Shown: positions 44,841-54,364, counted from the first letter of the stretch. The stretch: 64,000 nt of DNA from Flavobacterium sp. YO12 (GCF_004119495.1 NZ_NRQU01000007.1:62001-126000); one strand, 5' to 3'. The notes: generated by a model not told the origin, from the sequence alone. Numbers and translations: made by a program.

Positions 44841-45308
44841 TTAAGATATTATTTTCTCCATTTTAATATCGGCTCTTTTGTAAACCCCTGCTTCTAAAGG
44901 GATTTCTGCGAAACCAAATTTTTTGTACAAATGAATTGCAGGAAGTAAAGTTGTATTAGAGTATAAAAAGAGTTTTTTTATGTCATTTTCTTTCGCAATA
45001 TCGATACAATGTTCAAGTAGTTTATTGCCAATTCCTAATCCTTGCGCAGTATCAGAAACAGCCATTTTGCTTAATTCGAATGTTGAATCGTCAACTTTTA
45101 GTAAAGAAACCGTTCCAATAATTTCGTCGTTGTATTTTGCGTAGAAAATCATTCCGCCTTTGTCAATAATTTCTTCTTGCGGATTTGAAAGCGTTAATTC
45201 GTCTTTTTCCTCTACTTTAAAATATTTGGTCAGCCAAGCTATATTTAAAGTTTTAATGTGCTCTTTCAGATCTTGTGAAAAAGGGATGATTTCTACAGTA
45301 TTCTTCAT
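44841..45308 (-). CDS. GNAT-family N-acetyltransferase
   Basis: A 155-residue acetyltransferase with the acetyl-CoA loop in AQGLGIGNKLLEHCIDIAKE (the Q/R-x-x-G-x-G/A motif) preceded by STFELSKMAVSDT and followed by KLFLYSNTTLLPAIHLYKKF. The substrate is not predictable; the family acetylates amines, protein N-termini or antibiotics. Single gene between the ald remnant and tsaE. Confidence 0.9.
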   Translation of the reverse strand: MKNTVEIIPFSQDLKEHIKTLNIAWLTKYFKVEEKDELTLSNPQEEIIDKGGMIFYAKYNDEIIGTVSLLKVDDSTFELSKMAVSDTAQGLGIGNKLLEHCIDIAKENDIKKLFLYSNTTLLPAIHLYKKFGFAEIPLEAGVYKRADIKMEKIIS

Positions 45309-45398
45309 TCTGTTTTTTGTGCTTCTTAAGTTCGAATCATTACATATTTTTAAGAGAAAAATTTACGGCAAAGATTCTTCAAAGGTATTTTAAGTTTT

Positions 45399-45806
45399 TT
45401 AGACCAATTTTAATTCTCTTTTTCCGTCTGCCAATAACTCAATTGTAATAGTTGATGTGTCTTCAGGAAGAAGACTTGCAATTTTTTCAGACCATTCTAT
45501 AAAACACCAGTTTCCAGAGTATAAATAATCATCAACACCCATATCCAGAGCTTCAGTTTCTTTATTTAAACGATAAAAATCAAAATGATAAACGATCTGA
45601 TTATTAGAAGTATAGTATTCGTTGACCAATGAAAAAGTAGGACTGCTGGTAGCGTCTTTAACACCTAAATTTTTGCATAACTCCTTGATTAAGGTAGTTT
45701 TTCCAACGCCCATTTCACCATTAAAAAGAATGATTTTTTTAGGATTTGAATCTAAAATTTGTTTTGCTGCTTCTTGAATTTGATCTAGAGAAAAAACGAT
45801 ATTCAT
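45399..45806 (-). CDS. tsaE: tRNA threonylcarbamoyladenosine biosynthesis ATPase TsaE
   Basis: About 135 residues from ATG 45806 (MNIVFSLDQIQEAAKQILDS); the upstream GTG at 45845 is not preferred. The P-loop GEMGVGKTTLIKELCKNLG and the TsaE marks TSSPTFSLVNEYY and HFDFYRL identify the ATPase that works with TsaB/TsaD in making the t6A37 modification of ANN-decoding tRNAs. Length fits the family. It lies downstream of porX with a repeat-rich gap. Confidence 0.95.
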   Translation of the reverse strand: MNIVFSLDQIQEAAKQILDSNPKKIILFNGEMGVGKTTLIKELCKNLGVKDATSSPTFSLVNEYYTSNNQIVYHFDFYRLNKETEALDMGVDDYLYSGNWCFIEWSEKIASLLPEDTSTITIELLADGKRELKLV

Positions 45807-45819
45807 TGTTATGTTATTT

Positions 45820-45899
45820 TTGCCACGAATTTCACAAATTTTCACGAATTAAAATTTACTTTTTTTACATAAAATAAAAATTCATGAAATTCGAGGCAA
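45820..45899. repeat. Intergenic inverted repeat of the 'CACGAATTT' type
   Basis: TTGCCACGAATTTCA (left arm, 45820-45834) is inverted as TGAAATTCGAGGCAA at 45884-45898 with one mismatch, and the left side also holds tandem CACGAATT/CACAAATT units. Such elements are, by memory, abundant between genes in Flavobacterium and related genera. It lies between porX and tsaE. Confidence 0.5.
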
Positions 45900-45906
45900 T
45901 ATTTTT

Positions 45907-47460
45907 TTATTTCGGGTTAAAGACCAAAAACGGAATAATCATTTCTTCTAGTGAGATTCCCCCGTGTTGATAGGTATTTTTGTAATAACTTACATAATGA
46001 TTGTAGTTGTTTACATAAGCCAGAAAAAAATCATTTTTGGCAAAAATAAACGAACTGCTCATGTTTATTGCGGGTAAACCAATTGTTTTTGGCTCCTTTA
46101 CTACGTAAACATCTTTTTGTTCATAGGTTAAGCTGCGACCCGTTTTATAACGCAAGTTTAGACTGGTGTTTTTATCTCCTACAACTTTCGACGGATTTTT
46201 GACATTAATAGTTCCGTGATCTGTTGTTAGAATTAACTTAAAACCTAAAAGTTGTGCCTGCTGAATAATTTCTAATAACGGAGAATTTTTGAACCAGCTT
46301 AATGTTAAAGAACGATATGCTTTATCATCAGAAGCTAATTCTTTTACCACTTCCATTTCTGTTTTTGCGTGCGACAGCATATCTACAAAGTTGTAAACCA
46401 CTGTAACTAAATCATTTGTTTTTAAAGCTTTGAAGTTTTCTGCTAATTTTTTACCGCCGGCATAATTGGTGATTTTAAAATAATCTTCTTTAATGTTTAA
46501 ACCCAAACGTTTTAATTGTGCCGACAAAAATTCTGCTTCGTACAAGTTTTTTCCGCCATCTTCTACATCATTTTTCCAATATTGCGGAAATTGTTTTTCC
46601 ATATCCAAAGGCATTAAACCTGAGAAAATAGCATTTCTGGCATATTGTGTAGCTGTTGGCAGAATTGAAAAATACGGAACTTCTTTTTCTAATTTGTAAT
46701 AATTGGAAATCACAGTTTCAAAAGATTTCCATTGGTCGTATCGAAGGTTGTCGATTACAACAAACAGAATTGGTTTGTCTTTCTTTTTAAGTTCTGGAAC
46801 GACTAATTCTTTGAATAAATTGTGAGACTGAATAGGTTTGTCGGCTTTTGGAGCAAACCAGTCTTCATAATTACGTTCAATGAATTTTCCGAATTGCGAA
46901 TTGGCTTCTACTTTTTGAGATTCCAGAATTTCAATCATCGCTTGATCGTTGATATTCTCTAGTTTTAATTCCCAAAAAAGGAGTTTTTTATAAAGCTCAA
47001 TCCAGTCTTCATAAGAATTAACCATCGCTAATTCCATTGAAATTTTTCTGAATTCTTTTTGATAATCTAAAGTGGTTTTCTCTGAAATCAATCTTGAATC
47101 GTCTAGATTTTTCTTTAAACTCAATAAAATCTGATTTGGATTTACTGGTTTAATCAAATAATCGGCAATTTTAGATCCAATTGCTTCTTCCATTATGTAT
47201 TCTTCTTCACTTTTAGTGATCATAATCATAGGAATAGCTGATTTTTTCTCTTTCATTTCAGAAAGTGTTTCCAAGCCGCTCATTCCAGGCATATTTTCAT
47301 CCAAAAAAACAATATCAAAATTGTCTTCCTCAAATAAAGCAATGGCGTCAAGACCATTATTACAGGTTGTTACAGCGTAATTCTTTTTTTCGAGGAATAA
47401 TATATGTGGCTTTAAAAGATCGATTTCATCATCGACCCAAAGTATTTTTATTTTGTCCAT
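45907..47460 (-). CDS. porX: PorX, response regulator with PglZ/alkaline-phosphatase-like domain
   Basis: A 517-residue regulator of the type IX secretion system in Bacteroidota. The N-terminal receiver (about 1-120) has phospho-accepting Asp54 (VFLDENMPGM) and the conserved Lys in LIKPVNPNQI. The C-terminal part (about 190-517) is a PglZ/alkaline-phosphatase-fold domain: LFVVIDNLRYDQWKSFE, FSILPTATQYARNAIFSGLM, LILTTDHGTINVKNPSKVVG, with the metal-binding Asp and His-containing TTDHGT segment. This architecture is the one known for PorX, which partners with the histidine kinase PorY encoded elsewhere. Gene order nearby (tsaE, ald) fits the Flavobacterium chromosome as I remember it. Confidence 0.95.
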   Translation of the reverse strand: MDKIKILWVDDEIDLLKPHILFLEKKNYAVTTCNNGLDAIALFEEDNFDIVFLDENMPGMSGLETLSEMKEKKSAIPMIMITKSEEEYIMEEAIGSKIADYLIKPVNPNQILLSLKKNLDDSRLISEKTTLDYQKEFRKISMELAMVNSYEDWIELYKKLLFWELKLENINDQAMIEILESQKVEANSQFGKFIERNYEDWFAPKADKPIQSHNLFKELVVPELKKKDKPILFVVIDNLRYDQWKSFETVISNYYKLEKEVPYFSILPTATQYARNAIFSGLMPLDMEKQFPQYWKNDVEDGGKNLYEAEFLSAQLKRLGLNIKEDYFKITNYAGGKKLAENFKALKTNDLVTVVYNFVDMLSHAKTEMEVVKELASDDKAYRSLTLSWFKNSPLLEIIQQAQLLGFKLILTTDHGTINVKNPSKVVGDKNTSLNLRYKTGRSLTYEQKDVYVVKEPKTIGLPAINMSSSFIFAKNDFFLAYVNNYNHYVSYYKNTYQHGGISLEEMIIPFLVFNPK

Positions 47461-47680
47461 AAACGAGTTTAATTTTAATGCAATTTAGAAGTATAGAACT
47501 TAAAAAGTATTAAAAATAGTATAAAATTAGGAATGTTAATTATAAAATAATTCGGCTTTGATTTTGTTTATTTGTAAATTTCAGGAAAATACTGATGTTA
47601 AATCTCGATATTTTAAGTTAAAAACTAAAACCTGTTTATAGTTAATTACTTATATTTGTTGACCAAAAAATAGCCAACTA
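47461..47680. other. Divergent intergenic region between porX and the HD gene
   Basis: 220 AT-rich bases with no supported gene. It contains the candidate HD-gene -7 element at 47651-47658. No minus-strand TAnnTTTG match for porX was found. Confidence 0.4.
47651..47658 (+). promoter_or_regulatory. Candidate -7 element for the HD-domain gene
   Basis: TATATTTG matches TAnnTTTG and lies 22 bases before the GTG at 47681. The short distance to the GTG supports that codon as the true start. No -33 match at 19 bases was seen. Confidence 0.45.
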
Positions 47681-48910
47681 GTGACTCATTATAACAAGCT
47701 TAAAATATTCAACGACCCTATTTACGGGTTTATTTCTATCCCGAACGAACTTATTTATGATTTAATTCAGCATCCGTATTTTCAGCGTTTGCGTCGTATT
47801 TCGCAAATGGGAATGTCGTATTTGGTTTATCCCGGAGCAAATCATACCCGTTTTCATCATGCGCTTGGCTGTATGCATTTAATGCAAAAGGCTGTAGATA
47901 CGCTTAGATTTAAAGGAGTTGCGATTTCTGGAGAAGAAGAAAGCGCATTGTATATTGCAATTTTACTGCATGATATTGGGCATGGACCGTTTTCGCATGC
48001 TATGGAAAAAAGTATTGTTGAAGATGTAAATCATGAAGCTATTTCATTGTTATTCATGAATCAGTTAAATGATGAGTTTGAGGGGAAATTAAGTTTAGCC
48101 ATTCAGGTTTTTAAAGGAGATTATCATCGAAAATTTATGCTTCAATTGATTTCAAGTCAGTTGGATATGGATCGAATGGATTATCTAAAACGTGACAGTT
48201 TTTATACTGGTGTTGCCGAAGGAAATGTTAATTCTGAACGTTTAATTCAGATGATGAATGTGGTTGACGGTGTTTTGGTAATTGAAGAAAAAGGGATTTA
48301 TTCGGTAGAGAAATTTTTACTTTCAAGAAGGTTGATGTACTGGCAGGCTTACTTGCATAAAACAAGTTTGGTGGCGGAGCTGATTTTGATGAAAGTTTTA
48401 AAAAGAGCAAAAGAGCTTACATTAAAAGGAGTCAAACTGCCTTGCAGTGAGCCGCTTTTGTATTTCATGCAAAACAAAATTACAATAGAAGATTTTGATG
48501 CTGAAAAATTGGATTTGTTTTCTCAATTAGATGATTTTGATATTATAAGTGCCCTTAAGGCATGGCAGAAACAGGATGATTTTATTCTTTCTACTTTAAG
48601 TAAAATGTTAATCAATAGAGATTTATTGAAAATTAAGCTGAGTGCAGAGAAAATTCCGATGGAAGAATCACAATCTTTAAAAGAAGAATTTGCTGAGGAA
48701 CATCATATTTCACAGTTAGAAGCGGGTTACTTTATATTTAGAGGAAAAATTAAGAATCAAGCTTACAGTAAAGAAGCGGAACCGATTCGAATTTTGAAAA
48801 AAGACAAAACAATTGAAGATGTTGTAGAAGCCTCTGATCAGTTGAATTTGAAATCGTTATCTAAATTGGTGACAAAATATTACATCTGTTTTCCAAAACA
48901 ACTTATCTAA
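47681..48910 (+). CDS. HD-domain phosphohydrolase
   Basis: A 409-residue metal-dependent phosphohydrolase of the HD superfamily, similar to dGTPase-like and SAMHD1-like proteins. It shows ISQMGMSYLVYPGANHTRFH with the first His residues, HHALG, and the HD pair in LLHDIGHGPFSHAMEKS. A GTG start at 47681 (MTHYNKLKIFNDPIYGF) is preferred over later Met codons because this opening is the one known for the family in Flavobacterium. It likely hydrolyses a nucleotide; the exact substrate is unknown. It precedes the lpx cluster by 39 bp. Confidence 0.88.
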   Translation: MTHYNKLKIFNDPIYGFISIPNELIYDLIQHPYFQRLRRISQMGMSYLVYPGANHTRFHHALGCMHLMQKAVDTLRFKGVAISGEEESALYIAILLHDIGHGPFSHAMEKSIVEDVNHEAISLLFMNQLNDEFEGKLSLAIQVFKGDYHRKFMLQLISSQLDMDRMDYLKRDSFYTGVAEGNVNSERLIQMMNVVDGVLVIEEKGIYSVEKFLLSRRLMYWQAYLHKTSLVAELILMKVLKRAKELTLKGVKLPCSEPLLYFMQNKITIEDFDAEKLDLFSQLDDFDIISALKAWQKQDDFILSTLSKMLINRDLLKIKLSAEKIPMEESQSLKEEFAEEHHISQLEAGYFIFRGKIKNQAYSKEAEPIRILKKDKTIEDVVEASDQLNLKSLSKLVTKYYICFPKQLI

Positions 48911-48936
48911 AATTAACATTTAAAATCTATTTTTTA

Positions 48937-48944
48937 TATTTTTG
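48937..48944 (+). promoter_or_regulatory. Candidate -7 element directly before lpxD
   Basis: TATTTTTG matches TAnnTTTG and ends only 5 bases before the lpxD ATG at 48950. If this is the promoter, the transcript would have almost no leader. Confidence 0.45.
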
Positions 48945-48949
48945 TCGCG

Positions 48950-49993
48950 ATGAAATTTACAGCAGAACAAATAGCGGGAATTTTAGAAGGAGAAGTTGTT
49001 GGGAATCCCAATGCAGAAGTTTCTAGGCTTTCTAAGATAGAGGAGGGCGAGGAAGGATCGCTTACTTTTTTGGCTAATCCCAAATATATCAATTACATAT
49101 ATACTACAAAAGCAAGCGTTACAATTGTTAACGACAGCTTTATACCTGAGCAGGAAATTACTACAACTTTAATAAAAGTAGAAGATGCTTATGCTTCTTT
49201 CTCTAAACTTTTACATTTTTATAACCAAGTAAAATTGAATAAGAGCGGAATTGAAGCGAACTCTTTTATGACAGAAGGAACTAAATATGGTGAAAATCTA
49301 TATTTGGGCAGCTTTAGTTATATAGGACAAAATGTTGTTTTAGGTAATAATGTAAAAATTTACCCAAACAGTTTTATTGGTGACAATGTAGTTATTGGTG
49401 ACAATGTATGTATTTTTGCAGGCGCAAAAGTATATTCAGAGACCGTAATTGGAAACAATTGTACAATTCATTCCGGTACTATAATAGGTGCAGATGGTTT
49501 TGGTTTTGTGCCAAATGAAGAAGGAGTTTATAGTAAGGTACCACAAATTGGTAATGTTATTATTGAAGATAATGTTGACATTGGTGCTAATACTACGATC
49601 GACAGAGCAACTCTTGGTTCTACAATTATTAGACAAGGAGTTAAATTAGACAATCAAATTCAGATCGCTCATAATGTAGAAATTGGTAAAAATACTGTGA
49701 TTGCTGCTCAAAGCGGTGTTGCGGGTTCTACTAAAATTGGCGAAAACTGTATGATTGGCGGGCAGGTTGGTATAGCAGGCCACTTAATAATAGGGAACAA
49801 TGTTAGACTTCAGGCACAGTCTGGGGTTGCGAGAAACATTAAAGACGATGAAATTCTGCAAGGAACACCATCACTTGGATATACCGATTTTAATAAATCG
49901 TATGTTCATTTTAAAAACTTTCCTAAGATTGTTGCCGAACTGGAAGAATTAAAAAAACAAATAATAAACCCAAAAAATGGAAATAATGGTTAA
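48950..49993 (+). CDS. lpxD: UDP-3-O-acylglucosamine N-acyltransferase LpxD
   Basis: A 347-residue acyltransferase that adds the second hydroxyacyl chain to UDP-glucosamine in lipid A synthesis. The N-terminal uridine-binding region opens [20 protein letters not shown]; the rest is a left-handed beta-helix of hexapeptide repeats. The catalytic His is most likely in [20 protein letters not shown], and a [20 protein letters not shown] coil follows near the end. It overlaps lpxC/fabZ by eight bases. Confidence 0.95.
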   Translation: MKFTAEQIAGILEGEVVGNPNAEVSRLSKIEEGEEGSLTFLANPKYINYIYTTKASVTIVNDSFIPEQEITTTLIKVEDAYASFSKLLHFYNQVKLNKSGIEANSFMTEGTKYGENLYLGSFSYIGQNVVLGNNVKIYPNSFIGDNVVIGDNVCIFAGAKVYSETVIGNNCTIHSGTIIGADGFGFVPNEEGVYSKVPQIGNVIIEDNVDIGANTTIDRATLGSTIIRQGVKLDNQIQIAHNVEIGKNTVIAAQSGVAGSTKIGENCMIGGQVGIAGHLIIGNNVRLQAQSGVARNIKDDEILQGTPSLGYTDFNKSYVHFKNFPKIVAELEELKKQIINPKNGNNG

Positions 49994-51374
49994 ACAGAAG
50001 ACCATCAAAAATGAAATTTCACTAACAGGAGTTGGATTACACACTGGAAAAGAAGTTACAATGACTTTTAAACCAGCTCCAATTAATAACGGTTTCACTT
50101 TTGTCAGAGTTGATTTGCAAGGTCAGCCAGTCATTGAGGCTGATGCTAATTATGTTGTTAATACACAAAGAGGTACTAACTTAGAAAAATTAGGTGTTAA
50201 GATACAGACTCCAGAACACGTTTTAGCTGCATTAGTTGGCTGCGATTTGGACAATATTATTATTGAATTAAATGCCTCTGAACTTCCTATCATGGATGGT
50301 TCATCAATATATTTTGTTGAAGCAATTGAAAAAGCTGGAATCGAAGAACAAGATGCCAGCCGTAATGTTTATGTTGTAAAAGAAGTTATCTCATTTACTG
50401 ACGAAGCAACTGGAAGCGAAATTTTGGTAATGCCAAGTGATGACTATCAAGTAACAACTATGGTGGATTTTGGTACAAAAGTATTAGGTACACAAAATGC
50501 TACACTTAAAAGTATAGCTGACTTTAAAAATGAAATTGCTAATTCAAGAACTTTCAGTTTTTTACATGAATTAGAGTCATTATTAGAGCACGGATTAATT
50601 AAAGGCGGTGATTTAAATAACGCAATTGTTTATGTAGATAAAGAGATTTCTGAAACTACAATGGCTAATTTAAAGAAAGCTTTTGGTAAAGACGAAATTT
50701 CTGTTAAGCCAAATGGTGTTTTAGACAACTTGACTTTGCATTATCCAAACGAAGCTGCTAGACACAAATTACTTGATGTTATTGGTGATTTATCTCTTAT
50801 TGGAGTTCGTATTCAAGGAAAAATCATTGCAAATAAACCAGGTCACTATGTGAATACTCAGTTTGCTAAAAAATTGGCAAAAATCATTAAAATTGAACAA
50901 AGAAATCATGTTCCAGTTTACGATTTAAACCAAGAGCCATTAATGGATATCCATAAAATTATGGCAATGCTTCCTCACAGACCTCCATTTTTGTTGATTG
51001 ACAGAATTATCGAAATGTCTGATCGTCATGTGGTTGGTTTGAAGAATGTTACTATGAATGAAAATTTCTTCGTAGGTCACTTTCCTGAAGCTCCAGTAAT
51101 GCCGGGTGTTTTAATTGTTGAAGCAATGGCACAAACAGGTGGAATTTTAGTATTAAGTACAGTTCCAGATCCTGAAAATTATTTAACATATTTCATGAAA
51201 ATTGACAATGTTAAGTTCAAGCACAAAGTATTGCCAGGCGATACACTAATTTTCAAATGTGAACTTATTTCTCCTATCAGAAGAGGAATCTGCCATATGC
51301 AGGCAAATGCTTACGCAAACGGAAAATTAGTTACCGAGGCAGAATTAATGGCACAAATCGCAAGAAAACAATAA
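49986..51374 (+). CDS. lpxC/fabZ: Bifunctional LpxC/FabZ (UDP-3-O-acyl-GlcNAc deacetylase plus 3-hydroxyacyl-ACP dehydratase)
   Basis: A 462-residue fusion. The N-terminal LpxC domain (about 1-300) deacetylates UDP-3-O-acyl-GlcNAc, the committed step of lipid A synthesis; its zinc ligands are in [11 protein letters not shown] and [11 protein letters not shown]. The C-terminal FabZ domain (about 310-462) has [11 protein letters not shown] and the catalytic His/Glu pair in [21 protein letters not shown] use the ATG at 49986 ([20 protein letters not shown]) because family members start there; an ATG at 49977 adds three residues. The stop of lpxD overlaps this start, so the two are translationally coupled. 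The fused form is typical of Bacteroidota. Confidence 0.95.
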   Translation: MVKQKTIKNEISLTGVGLHTGKEVTMTFKPAPINNGFTFVRVDLQGQPVIEADANYVVNTQRGTNLEKLGVKIQTPEHVLAALVGCDLDNIIIELNASELPIMDGSSIYFVEAIEKAGIEEQDASRNVYVVKEVISFTDEATGSEILVMPSDDYQVTTMVDFGTKVLGTQNATLKSIADFKNEIANSRTFSFLHELESLLEHGLIKGGDLNNAIVYVDKEISETTMANLKKAFGKDEISVKPNGVLDNLTLHYPNEAARHKLLDVIGDLSLIGVRIQGKIIANKPGHYVNTQFAKKLAKIIKIEQRNHVPVYDLNQEPLMDIHKIMAMLPHRPPFLLIDRIIEMSDRHVVGLKNVTMNENFFVGHFPEAPVMPGVLIVEAMAQTGGILVLSTVPDPENYLTYFMKIDNVKFKHKVLPGDTLIFKCELISPIRRGICHMQANAYANGKLVTEAELMAQIARKQ

Positions 51375-51446
51375 TAAATAATCAATTTTATTGTTTAGGT
51401 TTACTGCCCCAAATTAGATTATTTTAATTTAAAATATAAAACATAG

Positions 51447-52232
51447 ATGAATCAACCATTAGCATATGTTCATCCTGGCGCTAAAATCGCTAAAAACGTT
51501 GTAATTGAGCCTTTTACAACAATTCACAATAATGTTGTTATTGGTGATGGTACTTGGATTGGTTCAAATGTAACCATCATGGAAGGTGCCCGTATTGGTA
51601 AAAATTGCAATATTTTTCCTGGTGCTGTAATTTCAGCTGTGCCGCAGGATTTGAAGTTTGGCGGCGAAGATTCTCTTGCTATTATTGGAGATAATTGTAC
51701 CATTAGAGAATGTGTTACTATTAATAGAGGTACAGTTGCTTCTGGACAAACTATTCTGGGTAACAATTGTTTAGTTATGGCTTATGCGCACATTGCGCAC
51801 GATTGCGAAATTGGTAACAATGCCATTATTGTAAATGGAGTTGCTTTAGCGGGTCACGTAGTAGTGGGTAATCATGCTGTAATTGGAGGTTTAGCAGCTA
51901 TTCATCAATTTATTCATATTGGAGATCATGCCATGATTTCAGGTGGTTCATTGGTTAGAAAAGATGTTCCGCCTTATACAAAAGCGGCAAAAGAGCCATT
52001 GTCTTATGTTGGAATTAACTCTGTTGGTTTAAGAAGAAGAGGTTTCAGTACAGATAAGATCAGAGAAATTCAGGAAATTTACAGAATTCTATATCAAAAA
52101 AATTACAATACAACACAAGCTTTAAGTATTATTGAAGCCGAAATGGAAGCTACTCCTGAGAGAGATGAAATTCTAGATTTTATTAGAAATTCATCACGAG
52201 GAATTATGAAAGGTTATTCAGGAAACTATTAA
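51447..52232 (+). CDS. lpxA: UDP-N-acetylglucosamine O-acyltransferase LpxA
   Basis: A 261-residue left-handed beta-helix acyltransferase catalysing the first step of lipid A synthesis. It opens MNQPLAYVHPGAKIAKNVVI, shows hexapeptide repeats through residue 185, has the catalytic-His segment LVMAYAHIAHDCEIGNNAII, and a C-terminal helical domain (GLRRRGFSTDKIREIQEIYR). Length matches the family. It lies 72 bp after lpxC/fabZ. Confidence 0.95.
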   Translation: MNQPLAYVHPGAKIAKNVVIEPFTTIHNNVVIGDGTWIGSNVTIMEGARIGKNCNIFPGAVISAVPQDLKFGGEDSLAIIGDNCTIRECVTINRGTVASGQTILGNNCLVMAYAHIAHDCEIGNNAIIVNGVALAGHVVVGNHAVIGGLAAIHQFIHIGDHAMISGGSLVRKDVPPYTKAAKEPLSYVGINSVGLRRRGFSTDKIREIQEIYRILYQKNYNTTQALSIIEAEMEATPERDEILDFIRNSSRGIMKGYSGNY

Positions 52233-52248
52233 AAATAAAATTTAATTG

Positions 52249-52290
52249 TTTATTTGTATAATCGTTTAGTCGAAACAAATAAACGATTAA
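52249..52290. repeat. Hairpin between lpxA and efp
   Basis: GTTTATTTGT pairs with ACAAATAAAC across a 17-base loop that holds a second, overlapping AATCGTTTA/TAAACGATT pairing, so two alternative folds are possible. No T-run follows, so it is not a classical terminator. Confidence 0.35.
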
Positions 52291-52324
52291 GCGATTGAAA
52301 AAAAATTAAATAAAACAAAAACAA

Positions 52325-52891
52325 ATGGCATCTACATCAGATATTAGAAACGGATTGTGTATTAAATTTAATCACGATATCTATAAAATCATTGAATTTC
52401 TTCACGTAAAACCTGGAAAAGGTCCAGCTTTCGTAAGAACTAAATTAAAAAGTTTAACAACAGGAAAAGTATTAGATAATACATTTTCTGCTGGACATAA
52501 AATCGAGGATGTTCGTGTTGAAACACATACTTTTCAGTTTTTATATGCTGAAGGAGATGAATTTCACTTCATGAATGCTGAAACATTTGAGCAGATTTCT
52601 TTAAACAAGAACATCTTAGATGCGCCGGGATTATTGAAAGAAGGAACAAATGTGATGGTTCAAATTAATACTGAAACAGATTTGCCTTTATCAGTAGATA
52701 TGCCTGGATCTGTAATTCTTGAAGTTACTTACGCAGAGCCAGGAGTAAAAGGAAATACAGCTACAAATGCAACTAAATCTGCTACCGTAGAAACTGGTGC
52801 GTCAGTAAATGTTCCGTTGTTTATCAACGAAGGAGATAAAATTAAAATTGATACAGCTTCAGGTTCTTACATGGAGCGTGTAAAAGAGTAA
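52325..52891 (+). CDS. efp: Elongation factor P
   Basis: A 188-residue translation factor that relieves ribosome stalling at polyproline. Domain I has the modification-site loop VKPGKGPAFVRTKLKS with Lys32 at its tip, followed by the OB domains and the C-terminal signature GDKIKIDTASGSYMERVKE. Length is standard. It sits inside the lpx cluster, an arrangement that I recall in other Flavobacteriia. Confidence 0.97.
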   Translation: MASTSDIRNGLCIKFNHDIYKIIEFLHVKPGKGPAFVRTKLKSLTTGKVLDNTFSAGHKIEDVRVETHTFQFLYAEGDEFHFMNAETFEQISLNKNILDAPGLLKEGTNVMVQINTETDLPLSVDMPGSVILEVTYAEPGVKGNTATNATKSATVETGASVNVPLFINEGDKIKIDTASGSYMERVKE

Positions 52892-52908
52892 ATTATTAAT
52901 TAAGATAA

Positions 52909-53023
52909 TTTGTCAATGAGTCAATTAGATAATTTATGAATAAACATAATTTTGAATATTCATTTTCTATTTGACTCATTTTCTAATTGACACATTTTCT
53001 AATTGACAAATTTTCTAATTATA
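52909..53023. repeat. 16-bp tandem repeat with an inverted half-copy
   Basis: CATTTTCTAATTGACA occurs at 52977-52992 and 52993-53008, with a diverged copy before (52961-52976) and a partial one after (to 53023). The left part of the gap (about 52911-52934, TGTCAATGAGTCAATTAGAT) carries the same sequence in reverse, so the whole gap can fold back on itself. It lies between efp and the second lpxD-like gene. Confidence 0.7.
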
Positions 53024-53027
53024 AAAT

Positions 53028-53957
53028 ATGAAATTTCCAAAAGTTCACTCTTTAGAAGAAATTGCAAATTTGCTTAACTGCGAATTTATTGGTGATAAAA
53101 ACTTTCCCGTTTTAGGCATGAACGAAATTCATGTTGTAGAACCTGGAGATATTGTTTTTGTTGACCACCCAAAGTATTATGACAAAGCTTTACAATCTGC
53201 TGCGACTATTGTTTTAATTAATAAAGAAGTTGAATGTCCAGAAGGTAAAGCTCTTTTAATTTCTGATGACCCTTTCAGAGATTTTAATACCTTAACCAAA
53301 CATTTTAGACCTTTTCAAGCGACAACTGTATCGATAGCACTTTCTGCGACTATTGGAGAAGGAACTGTTATTCAGCCTAACTGTTTTATTGGAAACAATG
53401 TAACTATTGGTAAAAACTGTTTAATACATCCAAACGTTACTATTTACGATCATACCGTAATTGGAGATAATGTTATGATTCATGCAGGAACTATATTAGG
53501 AGCAGATGCTTTTTATTATAAAAAACGCCCTGATGGATTTGATCAGTTAATTTCTGGCGGCAGAGTGGTTATTGAAAACAATGTTGGAATAGGAGCACTT
53601 TGTACAATTGACAAAGGTGTAACTGGAGATACAACTATTGGAGAGGGAACAAAGCTGGATAACCAAGTACATGTTGGACATGACACAGTTATTGGTAAAA
53701 AATGTTTAATTGCTTCTCAAACTGGTATTGCCGGCTGTGTAATTATTGAAGATGAAGTGACTATTTGGGGACAAGTAGGTACAACAAGCGGAATCACAAT
53801 TGGAGCAAAAGCGGTTGTAATGGGGCAGACTGGTGTTACGAAATCGGTAGAAGGAGGTAAGTCTTACTTCGGAACACCAATTGAAGAATCAAGAGAAAAG
53901 TTAAAACAATTAGCCAATATCAAAAAGATTCCTGAAATTCTAACTAAATTGAAGTAA
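53028..53957 (+). CDS. Second LpxD-like acyltransferase (hexapeptide-repeat)
   Basis: A 309-residue protein with the LpxD layout: an N-terminal uridine-binding-like domain ([20 protein letters not shown]) and a beta-helix ([20 protein letters not shown]). The segment [20 protein letters not shown] holds the His that would be catalytic. It is shorter than the first LpxD (347) because the C-terminal helix is reduced. It could acylate a different UDP-sugar, or be the paralogue annotated in this group simply as 'UDP-3-O-(3-hydroxymyristoyl)glucosamine N-acyltransferase'. One base separates it from the next gene. Confidence 0.88.
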   Translation: MKFPKVHSLEEIANLLNCEFIGDKNFPVLGMNEIHVVEPGDIVFVDHPKYYDKALQSAATIVLINKEVECPEGKALLISDDPFRDFNTLTKHFRPFQATTVSIALSATIGEGTVIQPNCFIGNNVTIGKNCLIHPNVTIYDHTVIGDNVMIHAGTILGADAFYYKKRPDGFDQLISGGRVVIENNVGIGALCTIDKGVTGDTTIGEGTKLDNQVHVGHDTVIGKKCLIASQTGIAGCVIIEDEVTIWGQVGTTSGITIGAKAVVMGQTGVTKSVEGGKSYFGTPIEESREKLKQLANIKKIPEILTKLK

Positions 53958-53958
53958 T

Positions 53959-54321
53959 ATGTCTATAAAAGAGTTTGTTCAAAAATTTTATAAGTCGGAT
54001 GCCTTAATTGATAGTGAAATTCTTAAAACGTATCTCCATCCTGAAGTTATTTTAGAATGGAATAGCAGTAAAGGATATATTGAGATGAATCATGACTCAA
54101 TGCTGGAAATGGCCAATGAGCTAAGTCGAGCTTATGTTCGTTCAAAAGTGCGAATCAGCCATATTATTGCCGAAGAAGATCTAGTTTCAGTACGTTATTC
54201 TCACTATGTAAAAACAATTGAGAATCCTCGTGAAGAGATGCTGTTGGCGCATTTTTCTGCATTTTGGCAGATAAAAGATGACAAACTTTATAGAGGTTAT
54301 CAGATGAGTCAATTTTCTTAA
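53959..54321 (+). CDS. NTF2-like (SnoaL-type) small protein
   Basis: A 120-residue cone-shaped alpha+beta protein of the nuclear transport factor 2 superfamily: MSIKEFVQKFYKSDALIDSE, then an HPEVILEWNSSKGYIEMN segment, DLVSVRYSHYVKTIENPREE and FWQIKDDKLYRGYQMSQFS. Enzymatic or binding function unknown. It begins one base after the LpxD-like gene, so the pair is likely co-translated. Confidence 0.85.
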   Translation: MSIKEFVQKFYKSDALIDSEILKTYLHPEVILEWNSSKGYIEMNHDSMLEMANELSRAYVRSKVRISHIIAEEDLVSVRYSHYVKTIENPREEMLLAHFSAFWQIKDDKLYRGYQMSQFS

Positions 54322-54364
54322 TATTTTTTTGACAATAAAAGAGGCAAAATACATTACAAAACCT

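Noticed and set aside
52961..53023. Possible CRISPR array because of regular short repeats
   Set aside because: The 16-bp units are directly adjacent with no spacers, and no cas gene is near.
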